This document shows, in pieces, positions 1-12,425 of a stretch of DNA of 64,000 bases; the stretch's first letter is position 1; every line of letters starts with the position of its first letter. Under the pieces are notes generated by a model that saw only the letters and a list, made by a program, of their open reading frames with translations, ran no database searches and was not told where the DNA came from. A program made the position numbers and the translations under genes. This DNA is from Azolla caroliniana (taxonomy: Eukaryota; Polypodiophyta), in the NCBI GenBank assembly GCA_043228905.1, contig JBHGNT010000001.1:25482001-25546000 (forward strand), read 5' to 3'.

Positions 1-1380
1 TTTTATTTGGGCATCAAGCAGTTGAGTTGGTAAAAATGATCTATGTCTATGTATAAAGCTCTTTCCATGCTGAAACCTTGAATCCCACAGAATAAGTGTG
101 CAAAACATGTTTAGAACCTCATTAACGTTGTTCCATTTAATTCAGATGCATGTATGTAGTTTGAATGATAATGCCGTACATATGGCAATGTTTGGCCAGG
201 CAGATCTCCAATCACTACATGAAGAATCATTGTCTTTGTTAAGTGATAATGGTTTATAATTCACATTTCCTCGCCAGACCTTCATGTCAATCCTTGTCAA
301 AGATTGGTGCAGTTGGATTTCTTCCATAGAATAGAAAGGGAATAGGCTTACGGCTGCCTAGTTAGAGCATAGCCTGCAGAGGTTGGAGCAGTTGGACTTC
401 TTCCATAGAATAGAAATGGAATAGGCTTATGACTGCCTAGTTAGTGCTTATCCTGCATAGTTCCAAGGAATGGTTATTTCCCCCCTCAAATTGTGTAACC
501 CATTTTTGCTCTTTTTCCTAGAAATAAACGGTGTTTGTATTATATTTCTATATTTTACTAATATGAAAACATGTGCTTTCTATTTCTTCACTTTTGGAAA
601 ACTCAAACGCATTCCTTTTCTTCCCCTCATTCCTAATTTATTCATAACTATCGGCTTGCCAGTTTGAACTACAATCTACACTTTTTAAAGACTGAATCTC
701 ACATATGGAGCCACATCTGGTAACCGTGAATCACATCAACAGGGAGAAGGTGAAGGAAGTATATGTTATTCCCTTCCAAGAAGATTAAAATTTATACAGT
801 GTTCTACAAGACTTGACAGACTCATACCATGATGTCATTTCTCACATTACAACAGCGTTGAGATTGTCATTACGAGAATCGAGTGTTTTTATACCTTGAG
901 AGCGGCTCCTCATCTTTGTCACCCGAGTTCGAGATTACGGCCATATTTGTTTTAGCTCCAATACTGCATTTGCTCTTCTAACCTAAGTGGCCTATGCTAC
1001 CTAGGATAGTCCCATGACTGATTTTTATATGGTTTGCTAGTGAGATATATGCATATGAATATAAATCTATGTACACATTCTGCACATCATGATGACTGCA
1101 TTGAAACTGCCACTACAAGTCCTGAGCGTTATTGCACCCAGAGAGAGACCCCTTATCTTCATCATCAGACTTTACGTCCACATGCTTAATGTACAGTGTA
1201 GACTGGATGGCTATGGCATATCTACTCAAATCATCAATGCTCTCATGTAGACGACTTTTAAAATTGCAACCATGGATAAAAATAAAATGTAATGCCACTG
1301 TTGCCTAATTAGTAAGTTTACTTTGTGAATATTATAAATTGCTTTCATTACTGGATAGCTAAAACTGATCAATGGCTTAC
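1..1380. other. Intron or intergenic DNA with no recognisable coding segment
   Basis: This stretch lies downstream of the last visible LPXB exon on the minus strand. The next LpxB blocks after the VGHP motif, including the glycine-rich LLPGSR-type block, were not found in any minus-strand frame here, so it is probably intron. It holds a 78-bp tandem repeat listed separately. Confidence 0.5.
303..457. repeat. Two-copy tandem repeat, unit about 78 bp
   Basis: Two adjacent copies share the block CTTCCATAGAATAGAAA, at about 320 and 398, followed by GGAATAGGCTTA and CTGCCTAGTTAG. They differ by scattered substitutions. No coding role is seen. Confidence 0.75.
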
Positions 1381-4300
1381 CAAAGGATCAAAAAAGGCAT
1401 CTTCAAGAACAGGGTGTCCCACAAATGTTGCTGATAGACCATTGGCTCTGCAAATTATCTCCTCAAAAGGAAGGATACAAAGCATGTGGTCAACAACATC
1501 AATCCACTTTTTTAACCTTTTTTCCCCTTCCTTCCATGCCCACACTGATGGAGCAACATAAAGAACATTCAAAGGTGACCTCCGCTGAAGCTTGATACAG
1601 TTTTCTAAAAGCAAGAAGACATCTATCATCAGCTCCTGCAAACTCAATATGCATACATCAGAAAAATGACAAGATCCTGAATTTTGCGCTATTCCTCCGT
1701 AACTTTATTTTCTTGTTACCTTTCAACTGTTTGAGTACACGGAAAGAAAATCCTTTTGAATCAACAGCAATAACAATATGAGGCTGGAAAGCTAAAGCTG
1801 CCATCACTGTTTGATGTAAGCGTGCCTGTACCATATGGCCTACTATAATTAGGCATCTGTATAAAATTTAGCACAGAAACTAGATTTGGTAATAATACCT
1901 TCAATCTGAATATGTAAGGAAACAGCTCTATTGCACCCATAACTGCAAGATCATCCATCAAAAACTCGGATACAAGCCCCTGTTTTTCCATTAAAGCGCT
2001 GAATAAAGCTTAGTGTTAGATTGAAAATTATACACAGATTATATCTGTCAAAGGAAAAGGCATCTGAATTCAGTGTCTGACAAGTTAAAAGGTTTATGCC
2101 ATAAAGAAATCTAGAATAAATACACGGACAAGTTGATGAAGATCAATTTCTTATATAGAAGACGCACAGATTTCAATTTCTCTGTGCCATGATCAACACA
2201 ATTACTCTCGTGACATGGCTGTCAAAATTCAGCAGCATAAAGTTTGAAGAGAAATGCAATAAAAACAAACTAGAACTAATGCAATGAACAAAGATGAAGA
2301 GCAACAAGTGTCCTATCATTTAAGTTGGTAAGGGCACTTGCTGCACAAGAAAAATGATTGTGCTTCTACACGAGAATTTGCTCTTCATCTTTGTCCATTG
2401 CCGTAGTGCTAGTTTGTTTTTATGGTATTTCACTTCAAATCTCTAGGACTCAAATGATTAGATCAGCCGGAAAATTAGATCATAAATGCTAATGAGTTCA
2501 GCAAAGACTAATGTAGCCATACCCACTAAAGAATTTGGCTTCCACAGCATTTTCATCTTGCAGATAGAAAGATCGTGTGATCTATCTATTATGAACTTGA
2601 AATTTTCTAGAAACATCAACTCAATGCATAAAACCCTCAGCTATATGCGCAAAAAAAGGATACAGTGAAACCAGCTGTACGATTTTGAGGGTGATGATTA
2701 ACTAAATTAAACTTGATCAGCTTTAACCCACTTCATCGTAATTGTAGAATACTTGAAAAAAAGAGAGTGATCGTTGAGAGGCTTCAACAACACACAATAA
2801 TTGGCCTCAAATCTTGGCATCCCTAGGTATTTCTTGACATTATTCCAGCAAAATGAGAAAATCAAACTTATCTGAATGTCAGTTTGTCCCTCTTTGGCAA
2901 GTTAAACCTCTAATTCTCAGAATCCATAATTAAAACTGTGGAACACTGAAATCCTAATTTTTAGAAACATTAAATTCTGTGAAGCAGTGGATAGCCTACG
3001 AAAACCATAATTTTTTAGGAATTGGGACCACCATAAGGGAATCAAGAGTTTCCTTTTTCACAAGAAAAGTAATGTCACACGACTTGCAGTTCTTGTGAGG
3101 AATTGTTTACATGATTATTGCTAGAATTAAGGCAATTCTATGTGCAAGGATTAATCATTCTGACAGCTGGCTTGTGTAAGCATGGCCACACATGTGGAAT
3201 AAATGACTAAGGATCATGCATCCTTCTAATTCTCAGAATCCATAATTAAAACTGTGGAACACTGAAATCCTAATTTTTAGAAACATTAAATTCTGTGAAG
3301 CAGTGGATAGCCTACGCAAACCATAATTTTTTAGGAATTGGAGCCACCATAAGGGAATCAAGAGTTTCCTTTTTCACAAGAAAAGTAATGTCACACGACT
3401 TGCAGTTCTTGTGAGGAATTGGTTACATGATTATTGCTAGAATTAAGGCAATTCTATGTGCAAGGATTAATCATTCTGACAGCTGGCTTGTGTAAGCATG
3501 GCCACACAGGTGGAATAAATGACTAAGGATCATGTATCCTTCTAGGTTTGTTTTGCATGCTCCTCTCTCATTCTATCCTTCCTCCCTATCCCTCCTTTAT
3601 TTCTGCTATTTATGAATCCGTTCTCCTTCTTCTCACCAGTGTGATGACCATAGATTCACTACAATCAGCAATTCTTCTACTGCTATTAACTTTTCTCATC
3701 TTCTTGCTTCTTGTACATCTCTTCTTGCTCTTATTTCTCTGATACTTTTCTATATGAATCCTCTCTCCTTCCTTTTGATCCATGTTACCCATAGGGTTTC
3801 TTGCAATTATGCATGTGATGAATTTTTTGAAGAATCAAGGTACAATTGATAATGCATTGAAAGGTGAAGAAAACAAAATTACACCGTAACCAAAAAGGAA
3901 TTTCGATAAAGAGAACTTGCCCTACAAGCATATGCTACAAAACTGCAACTCACTTGTATTTCCTCTGGGATGCTGCCATGACCAATCAATACAAGAGTAC
4001 CATTTCTTTATTGATAATTAATGGAAGACGAAATAATAAGAAGCAGTCCACAACTTAAGCCTATTTCCACCACGAAAAGCCGCATTTACAGCTTCTAAGG
4101 TATGTTCCAATGAGCACACTAGGAAAAAAGAAAGCAAATAAACTATGATTCGTACGGATTTTGACACTCTAAAATTACTTCCATCCTCTCTAAAACGGAG
4201 TTCTGATTTCTATGTTAAAAGAATGTCTTCTTGAATAAGAAAGCCATGTTCATGACCATGAACTCTTCAAAAAGCCCAGTCACTTTTAGCTTTTAAGTGA

Positions 4301-5630
4301 CTTTATGTAGACCTAACCTAAAGTGACTTGCAAGGTAAATGTTTATGATTGGATGCATACACTTCCAAAGATATCAGAAGCCAATACTAATTGGACCAAC
4401 TACATGTCAATCATGGAGACTGCCAATTATAGCTCTTACTATCAAAGGGCCATTGGCCCTCAGCTGTTCACATTGATCATGTGATTTCGTACTACCTGAT
4501 TTCAAGAACTTGGGGAGAAAGTAAATAAAACCTCCCATCTGACAACTGAACTTTTTGAACACTATATATAGCATGTAACTATAGAGCTTGATGTTTCCCT
4601 AACTCAGTCCTAACAAACCAGAATTTTTCCCTTGTATTAAGCAATCACTCTGTTGTGTGAAATCATCAACCAACCTAAGACGTGTCTATAATGTGAACTT
4701 CAAGGTAGCAAAAGGCTGAGGAGTGGGGCAATCAAAAGTGCATTGCAATCCATGGATTTGAACACTGGGTAGAAGTCAGCATAAAGGCGGGAAGGAATGT
4801 GGCAAGAGGGGTTAATGTTGACACAGAATGCTTCTGGAATTAATCCCAAATCATTTCTTTGTACAGAGTGTTGTCTTTAATATGAAATGACTGACCATAA
4901 ACCTAACATAATAGCAATTTGTAACTGCTTCTAACGAGAATATTAGGAGACTTCCTGGTATACAAACATTCAGATCTCCCATGTTTTGGCCCTAACCAGT
5001 GTAGAACTCTTGCCATGACTCTAGCATTAGTCTATAACAGACATTTATGTCGAAAACAAATTCTTTTAAATGATCCAAACTCTTTGCATGTAATGCTATG
5101 CCTAGAAACAGACGAATGTTCGAAACTCATGTTAGGAAAGGTTCACTTATGTGATGACACGGTACTACGAGATTAGGAAGAGCCATATCATTGCTTGGTT
5201 ATGCAAAAACACTCTGAAAAAGCATTGAGCTTGTGTGGAGGAGCTGAATCCGACCCCTACATTTACCAAAGTAATACCATCCCAAAATGGTTATGTGACC
5301 CGACAAATTCATCCATTGTAAATTTTCCATGAATTTATCGATCGATCAAACGATGGTGATGGATGCTTACCCTCCGATGCCACAAAACTTCAACGATCGA
5401 TGGTGCAGCAAAGTCTTGAGAGAGTCCATGAGACGTGCCCCAATCACATCGCCGGAGGGTTCTCCCGCGATGAGGAATATACGAATCTCTGTATCCGTGG
5501 AGATGAATCGTCTTCTTCCCCGTTGTCCTGTTGATGGAGGAGGAGGAGGAGGAGGAGGTGGCGGTGTTATTGCTGAGGTTGTCCACGAAGAAGCTCGCCA
5601 GAGCCGCCTACACCATGCTCTTGCCCACAT
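1381..5630 (-). CDS. LPXB: Lipid-A-disaccharide synthase, partial (5' four exons)
   Basis: LpxB joins UDP-2,3-diacylglucosamine and lipid X to form the lipid A disaccharide; in plants the enzyme is mitochondrial. Four exons are visible on the minus strand: 5630-5371, 1998-1899, 1825-1720 and 1604-1381. All borders are GT-AG, and the phases agree across every junction. Exon 1 encodes an Arg-rich, acid-free leader (MWARAWCRRLWR), a run of prolines, then the family's N-terminal motif FLIAGEPSGDVIGARLM. Exon 2 carries the MDDLAVMG block. Exon 3 carries VIAVDSKGFSFRVLKQLK. Exon 4 carries YVAPSVWAWKEGEKRLKKW, VDHMLCILPFEE and FVGHPVLEDAF. I chose the Met at 5630 because the upstream Met at 5714 reads only through a CT-rich simple repeat. 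The exon 4 acceptor is the AG at 1606-1605; an AG nearer the intron would put the conserved block out of frame. The C-terminal half lies beyond position 1. Confidence 0.9.
2910..3541. repeat. 316-bp tandem duplication inside LPXB intron 1
   Basis: Copy 1 runs from 2910 to 3225 and copy 2 from 3226 to 3541. They are directly adjacent and differ at only a handful of bases that I could count, so the duplication is recent. It enlarges the 3.37-kb first intron. Confidence 0.95.
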
Positions 5631-7689
5631 ACTACTCTCAGTCTCAGTCTCTGTCTCTGTCTCTCTCTTTCTCTCTGTTCTCTGTGTGGCCCACCTTTGA
5701 CCACAACATAACATTGAGGAACTGTAAGGAGGAAGGTTATTCAGCTCAATGGCTATGGCTATGGCTATGGTATCCCAAGAACTAAAGGAAACACTTCCCG
5801 GGGGGGTATTCTCGCACTTCTTCGTTCCGAGATATGGGCAATCCGCTCTGGAATAATGGCTTTTGCATCGCTACATGTAGCCTTTCGGGCAATTAGTGAA
5901 AGTAACCCTCCCGTTGTAAAGAACAGTGGTTTACCCCCACAACTTCGGCTTTACTTACGGCATTATGATTGGAGTAGTAGGAATCCCAAAATCGATTGTG
6001 CGTCATCTGCATCGATTGTCCCTATTTGCCCATTCACACTCTCGACAATGTTCAAATGTCTCAAGTCTACATCAAATGTGATTACTGCATCATAAAGATG
6101 TGGTGTGGACATCTCCTCTCAAACTAGGTTTCCACTTGTAAAAGTTCCACTAAAATGTCTACAAAGTCAATTTCACTAAAAGGGAGCATCTTATAGGACC
6201 AAGTTATAATATGAACCCATTAATTAAAAGCTTTGGTGATTCCATTTGAACTCAACGCAACAATTTATCCCTTAAATCATTTTCTTTCTGAGTTTTATGA
6301 CTTCAATATGAACTAAACGTAGTAAGTTATAAGGGTTCGGTTATATAATTCTTTAAGCATTATGCAGTTAACAAGGTGGGGACCGACCAGGGTTCATGTA
6401 ACTTTGTTATGGTATGACTTCATTATACAAAAAACAAAACAAAACAATGCTTGGTGTGTCAAAGCCTGAAGTCAAAAACAAGAATGAATTTGATAAGGAA
6501 ATTACGAAAAAGGAAATTTTTATTATATACATAAAGAACAAGAGCTACAAGTTTACCCCAGAACTAGGTTTGAATTGAAATAGTCACAACCTTATTATAG
6601 CTTCTCTATATATATAATATCCCTTAACGTATGCATGGTCGCAATCTACCATCATGGCATGCTTAGTATGTCACATCAATGCATACACAATGCTTGGCTA
6701 GCATTCATGTTTTCCATACACAAGTAAACCTATATGAGAGAACTCAAAGTGGTGAACTCGAATTCTATTCTAGCCAGCTCACGACAACAGTTCTATCGTG
6801 TAGAGCTTGGCATGATTTAACACAAGTTCTATCGTGCAAAGCTTCTACACAAGGCTTGGGAGAGAGAAAAGTGTGTGCAACAAACTTGCTACTCAAAAGT
6901 GGCACCTATTAATCATGATCAGCATTGTTGCATACGAGCATTGTTAGAATAGAATAAAATAGAAAATTTATTGTCCATGATGAGGCCAATTTTGACCAAC
7001 AGGACCAAATGAACATATTATCATTTTGCATGTGACTCCTTCTCTATAGTAAAAACTCTCTATGTGAAAATAATGCATGTACATATGTGCTCACCCTTAT
7101 TGGTGGACATTTTAATATGATATATTACATTATCATGGTTATCTCACAAGTCATCTTATTTCTCGTGAATTACCTTAATGCACCAATCATGTGATAAGTG
7201 AGTGATATTCATCCTCCACTAGGTTTTGATTGCATACCTTGCAAATTTGCTTATTTGGGTTACAAAAATTTGCATACGGTTAAGAACAAGATTAAGGCTA
7301 ATCACATTAGATTAACACAATGAAACCTTGATTAAGACCAAACCACAAGTTTTTAGCAAGAAAATCTCATTCTTATCTTAGAGTTTATAATAGGTTTACA
7401 TAATAATGGTTACAAAAATGGACGTCAAGGTGACTACAAACGAAATTAAGAATGATGTCGTTTAAGTTTTCGATGGGGACTCAACTTTTATGGTGTCAAT
7501 GAGGCTTCTCCTACGAACAATGGCAACACCACCCTTTTGTTGATGTAATATCCTTGTATCACTTCGAGCTCCCCGCCTCGATCAATAGCCGAAGTATGCT
7601 TCTTCCTTTATTACTTTTTTTTAGTAACACTTTTATTACTAGTGGGAAACCTCAAAGTGAGGTGAAAACCCACAAAGAATAAAGTGAAA
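5631..7689. other. Upstream region of LPXB and intergenic DNA, no gene seen
   Basis: Just upstream of the LPXB start is a CT-rich tract (5636-5690), which would read as GA-rich 5' leader on the minus strand. A short CTATGG repeat lies near 5750-5770. Beyond that the DNA is AT-rich with short, unsupported reading frames. No TATA element can be placed with confidence. Confidence 0.4.
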
Positions 7690-8041
7690 TGTACAAGTGT
7701 TGATTAGACACTAAAGAGCTTAAAAGCACTCAAAGTAAAGATTGTAAATTTGCAGTGTGATGTCTCTAAGTTGCAAACAATCAAATAGAGATTGCCTGAG
7801 GGATTGCTTAAAGAAGCTAACTTCATGTTGTTATTTTCCATCAAAGAATTTATTATTGTGGGTTGTCCAAATGGTCCAGAGTGCCCAAAATCATGTCTAT
7901 TGGAGAAAATAGGCATTGTTGGATAGGGCGCACGGAATTTGTCCAAATATCCAAAAGTGTTTGCCAAACCTTCTGCCAGGAAATTTGTGATAAAGAGATG
8001 CACTTAGTCTTTGTACAAATGTTGTAGTGAATGAGTATCAC

Positions 8042-8395
8042 GAACAGGTGGAATGAGGCTAAGTACTAAGAGAGAGCGAGAGCATAAGCAAGATCACAAT
8101 ATTTTCAAGGACAAGTAGACGAGGCTCAATATTAAGAGATAGCGGGGGAGAGAGCATAGACAAGAGAACAATCAAGAGAGAGGATAGACAAATAAACAAG
8201 AACTGTATATGCTTTCGTAACTGGTGTTGTTCACTTTGATTGTAATCAAGGTGCGCCCCAGTATTTATACAAGAATGTGGAGGTATGCATGAAAGCTAGA
8301 AGACTTCTAGAGAGAGCATGAAGATGCATTCTCTAAAAGATTCTTGAAAGTTCTAGTGATCAATCTATAATGAAATAAGTTGAGTCTTACACAAT
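8042..8395 (-). mobile_element. LTR-like insertion, possibly a solo LTR or TRIM
   Basis: Read on the minus strand, this begins TGTGTAAGACTC. It has a TATAAATA box near 8270-8263 and ends close to 8042, between two parts of a LINE remnant. No pol sequence is next to it, and I could not find a matching 5-bp target duplication. The ends are therefore estimates. Confidence 0.35.
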
Positions 8396-8411
8396 ACAAT
8401 AATGCATAGAT

Positions 8412-8478
8412 GGATGTAGCTCAATTGGTAAGGTTGCCCAATAAGACCAGAAGGCCATGGGTTCAACCCCACCATTCC
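8412..8478 (+). repeat. tRNA-like sequence, probable SINE head
   Basis: A box A-like TAGCTCAATTGG (8417-8428) and a box B-like GGGTTCAACCC (8459-8469) stand at tRNA spacing, with partial pairing between the two ends of the block. The T-stem and acceptor stem are not fully paired, so this is not a working tRNA gene. It is best read as the pol III promoter head of a SINE. Confidence 0.5.
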
Positions 8479-9479
8479 ATGTGGCATCCTGTCTATGACA
8501 ATGACCAAGTCCATAATAAGTGTGGAACCGTTTCCAATCGTCCACCACATCTTGCACAATGCAGTGAGGCTATCGATCTCTTTTGAAGATTCGACCCAGT
8601 CGGGAGCACACCCAATAGGCATCTCCATAGGCATACCCGTTGCTTAACTGGAATATCAGAGCTCCATAAGCTTGTAAGCTTGTTTTTCCACCAAGATTGC
8701 GTTTTGTGTAGGTTCCATGATGCATTTGCATGTTTGTGAAACCATGGAACAGGTTGCAACAACATATACACCGAATGTGTTGTAATGTTATGCATTGGAA
8801 TAACAATGTTCCCTTTTTGTAACATCCAATCCTGAATCCTACGATCTCCATCAAGAGGTGGCACAAATACTAAGGGAAGTATCAACTTTGTGACTTGATT
8901 CCAGATAACACAATGATGTGGTCCAAGACTATAACGACATGTCATGTCATTGAAGTGCAATAAGTGACCTTGGTCATTTACCACATATGCAATTGATTTC
9001 AGCCCCTTCTTTGCAAAAAAATAGCCTTTCCTAGGCTCTTGTTCAGCTAGTGACTGTGAGAATATAACACTCCAGTGTAAGCTTTCGAGGCGTAAAGAAT
9101 TCCCTTATTTTGAATTCCTACCTCTCCATTTTATGTGTTGTAATACTTCCTTCCAATGCTTTAGAAGCTTTGAGCTAAACGGACAACCTTTGATGTGCCC
9201 GTCAAACTTTCCAAACACTACATCCCAATGATTAGTATCCCATGAGCCAAATGACTTGGTTTTCAAATGATCAAACATATCAGATAGCATTCATGCCCAA
9301 GGCAATGTTTGTTCAACAAATTTTGGCAATAAAGTAGTTTTTTTAGCCAACATATGCAAATACAAATTAAGAATATTTAGCACTCCACTCAATCATGGAG
9401 TGCAAATATGAATCCAAATCGGGATGATTTGGACTACCAGCTCAATCAAGACAAATTAAACAATAGATGAAACCACAAG

Positions 9480-10440
9480 ACGAAAAATGACAGTACACCA
9501 AAATTTTATCGTGGAAAACTCAAAATAGGGAAAAAAAACCACGGGAACCGTAGGTTCCAAATAACTTCACTATAATTTGGAGTACAATGAAATACAACCT
9601 CACTATAGGGGTATATCTACCTCAAGGCAATGGCCTTCGTTACAACCTTCACCCAATCGAGTGGATAGAATAACAAGGATTACAAACTGCATACAACCTC
9701 TCTAGGTTTTGACTAGAGGAATGTATAAACCTCAAGGCAACAACCTTGGCTACAATCGTCACCCAACGGGTAGATAAACCAACAACAATAAGCACAAGGA
9801 ATGTGCTAGTCTCTCTAGGTTTTTGTTTAGGGGAAATATATTAGCTTCAAGGCACCTCGCCCGATTGAGTGGATAAACCAAAGAAAATAACCTTACAATT
9901 CTTCACCCAACTGGGTGGATAGAAAAACTAGCAAAATAGGAAACAAGAAAACAACCATGAAACAAAGTAACCTGATGCGAGTAGACAAGAGAGGTGTTGC
10001 ACAGTCGTGGTTCTCTGTCAACACGACCAACTCCTCACAGGTCTCTATCTCCTCCACTTCATAGAACGCTCTTCCTCTTGTTCTTTTTCGTTTTTTGTTT
10101 TCTTCTCTATTTTCTGTTTTTCTCTCTGTGTTCTCTCTTTCACTCGGTGTCTCAATCTCCGAGTTCTATATCGCTTCTTTTTCAGTGCTCTCTTTCGTTT
10201 CTTATCTACTGTTTTTCTGCTCTCTATCACGTTGTTTTGTGTCTAGTCCTCTTCCTTCAGCCTTGTAGAGTAGCGTCTCTTTTCGTATCTGTTTTCACAC
10301 CTAAACATATAGGAAAGACACACCAAAACAACATAATAAAACATACATACATACATGTCCACACGTATGTGTATATATTTGTAAATAGGTATATGTTAAT
10401 ATACTTAATTATATCTTTTTCTCTTTTTAGCCCAATCGGC
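9480..10440. repeat. Repeat-derived DNA with diverged internal repeats and a CT-rich tract
   Basis: The block from about 9500 resembles sequences common in plant LTR elements (GTGGAAAACTC, AAAACCACGGG). Between about 9620 and 9900 three diverged units share CTCAAGGCA, a CACCCAA block and GTGGATAAA or GTAGATAAA, spaced roughly 110 bp apart. A CT-rich tract follows at 10060-10260 and a small CATA-rich tract near 10335-10400. No coding sequence is supported. The 200-codon open frame at 9994-10596 is low-complexity. Confidence 0.4.
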
Positions 10441-10445
10441 ACCCA

Positions 10446-11137
10446 ACCAATTCGGCGCTTAGCCTGTAGGTGGTTGTCAGCCATCTCTCGACTTCTTGTC
10501 GATTCTCAGCCAGCTCTAAGTAGGCTCTTCGACCTCAGTCGGTTGTGGGCTCCACTTGAGTGGATGGACCCAACAAAATATTGCAGTAATGAGTGAATGA
10601 GTAATCGACCTTCGAGCATATGCTAATTGTCGTCCAAATAGTTTTTTGTTTCTTAAGTTGAACTTTGAACAAGTGATGATTGCTTCCATGCCTAACTTGG
10701 AATATCTTTGAACTATGCTTTGATTTCTAGTTATTATATCACAATCCATATTTTCTTTGTTGCTTTTTAATTTTCACGATCCATCTTCCATGCCAATTCG
10801 GCACTTAGCCTGTAGGTGGTTGTCAATCGTCTCTCGACTTCTTGTTGATTCTCAGCCAGCTCTAAGTAGGCTCTTTGACCTTAGCCGGTTGTGGGCTCCA
10901 CTTGAGTGGATGAACCCAACACAATATTGCAGTAATGAGTGTATGAGTAATCGACCTTCGAGTATATGCTAATTGTCGTCCAAATATTTTTTTGTTTCTT
11001 AAGTTGAACTGTGAACAAGTGATGATTGCTTCCATGCCTAACTTGGAATGTCTTTGAACTATGCTTTGATTTCTAGTTATTGTATCACAATCCATATTGT
11101 CTTTGTTGCTTTTTAATTTTCATGATCCACTTGGCTA
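10446..11137. repeat. 346-bp tandem duplication
   Basis: Copy 1 (10446-10791) and copy 2 (10792-11137) are adjacent, with an offset of 346 bp. Both carry the block TTAGCCTGTAGGTGGTTGTC and end in TTGCTTTTTAATTTTCA. They differ by a small number of substitutions, so the duplication is fairly recent. The short frames within are not gene-like. Confidence 0.95.
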
Positions 11138-11788
11138 CGATTCTTGGCAAGAGGCCTTTGGTTCTGGCCTTCAACCACATGTCCCATGTAAAAGTTAGCA
11201 CTTCATTCAAATCTAGGGAGAACAACTCCTTACATGATACATTGGCTCATGACTCCCAAACTACTCTAAGAAAATATGGTTTTGTCACTGCTTTGATGAT
11301 TTATAATTGATTGTTTATCCTATACCATCTTTGTAACATGCTTTTCCGATAACTTTTACACATCAACAATGAGTGAGTACTTCACATGTTATAGAGTACT
11401 CAGTAGTTAGGATTAGACAAAATTAGGGGAAAAGTTGTTAGGAGTGGTTAGAAATATTAGTGGGTTGAGTAGTTGAGTCGATGGTTATTGAAGTGTCTTG
11501 TGTGCACGAAGGAGTGGAGGCTATTCTCTCGAAATTAAGGGAATACCCCCCATGTAATACTTTTCCTTAATATCAAAATACCCATTTCTTATTTATATGG
11601 AATACCCCTCTTCACAATTTCCTTCTTCCTTCATTGTCTGTTGCAATATCACCCCTTGCTTCGCTAGAGCACTCTTCACTCAAAAAAAAAAAAATATTTT
11701 CATTTGAGTATGAGATCTTAGTTCCAAATATACAACTCCTTAGACTAACTTTTCTTACACATCCTCATATCCATCTAAGGCCACAAAG
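11138..11788. other. Intergenic DNA, no gene seen
   Basis: No conserved protein block or RNA motif is visible. Part of it (about 11390-11590) has the look of an old LTR, but no ends could be defined. Confidence 0.4.
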
Positions 11789-12113
11789 TGTTGGGAAACA
11801 TGTCCCTCCAGATGGGAAGAGCACGAGTCAAATCAGATGGAGTCAATAGGCAACTCGACCGAGGCTGAAAAATTGAATGTCCGATAATCGAAAGGTAACT
11901 GATTCGGTCGATAGCCAAATCAGCCGAATCCGATTAGGCTATATTTGTAAATATCCTAGATGTGCCCTTAATGTGCTATATTTGTAAATAGCTCATATAG
12001 TGTATATGAATATAAATATAGTTAGGGCAAATAGTTAGGATGTAGAGTTGATCATTATTGTTGTATTGGAGATAGTTTGTTGTTGTCATTGTAAGAGAGA
12101 GAGAGAGAGAGAG

Positions 12114-12169
<56 letters not shown>

Positions 12170-12425
12170 TTGTGACTCTACCGCCGTCTATCAAAAGAAG
12201 GAGAGCCCAAGGTCGTTGCCTTGAAGCTTCTCATTGTACTCCTCCTACCTTAGTCATTATGTTCAGAGTTTGTTGACACCCGTGGTTTTTCCCATTCGGG
12301 GTTTCCACGTTAAAATCGTGTGTCTCTATACTTGTGTCCTCTATCTTGTATGTTTTCTTGTTATTCTCGATCTTTGCACCCACATACATATACGAAACCG
12401 GTTGTGGCCGGGTCGATTCTCGACA
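11789..12425 (+). mobile_element. Solo LTR (637 bp) with perfect 5-bp target duplication
   Basis: The LTR starts TGTTGGGAAAC and ends GATTCTCGACA, so it has the TG...CA ends of plant LTR retrotransposons. CAAAG stands directly before it (11784-11788) and directly after it (12426-12430). No internal region is present, so it is a solo LTR left by recombination between two LTRs. It contains a GA/GT microsatellite at 12094-12169. Its first 40 bp match the LTR fragment at the right end of the window. Confidence 0.9.
12094..12169. repeat. (GA)n(GT)n(GA)n compound microsatellite
   Basis: Runs of GA, then GT, then GA lie inside the solo LTR. They generate spurious Leu-Ser and His-Thr frames on the minus strand. 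Confidence 0.95.

Larger units (their letters stand above)
7690..9300 (-). mobile_element. Decayed L1-type LINE, 3' part of ORF2
   Basis: The minus-strand frame at 8984-8493 carries the zinc-binding domain typical of the end of plant LINE ORF2 (zf-RVT). Its signs are LPTGSNLQKRS, then CARCG, then ETVPHLLW, preceded by the VCLWRCLLG helix. Further upstream, 9290-9105 reads as another fragment of the same protein. Downstream at about 7900-7690 the frame WALWTIWTTHNNKFFDG resembles the C-terminal tail of such ORF2 proteins. Frames are broken by stops, and an LTR-like insertion at 8042-8395 splits the zinc domain from the tail. It is a dead fragment. Confidence 0.65.

Noticed and set aside
840-1190. 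Possible diverged duplicate blocks at about 840-960 and 1088-1190
   Set aside because: Similarity is weak and patchy by eye and could be chance.
8412-8478. A functional tRNA gene
   Set aside because: The T-stem has unpaired positions and the acceptor stem is incomplete, so it is listed as a SINE-like head only.
9994-10596. 200-codon open frame on the plus strand
   Set aside because: The first half reads through a CT-rich tract as Phe/Ser/Leu, the rest runs into the 346-bp tandem repeat, and no domain or codon pattern supports a gene.
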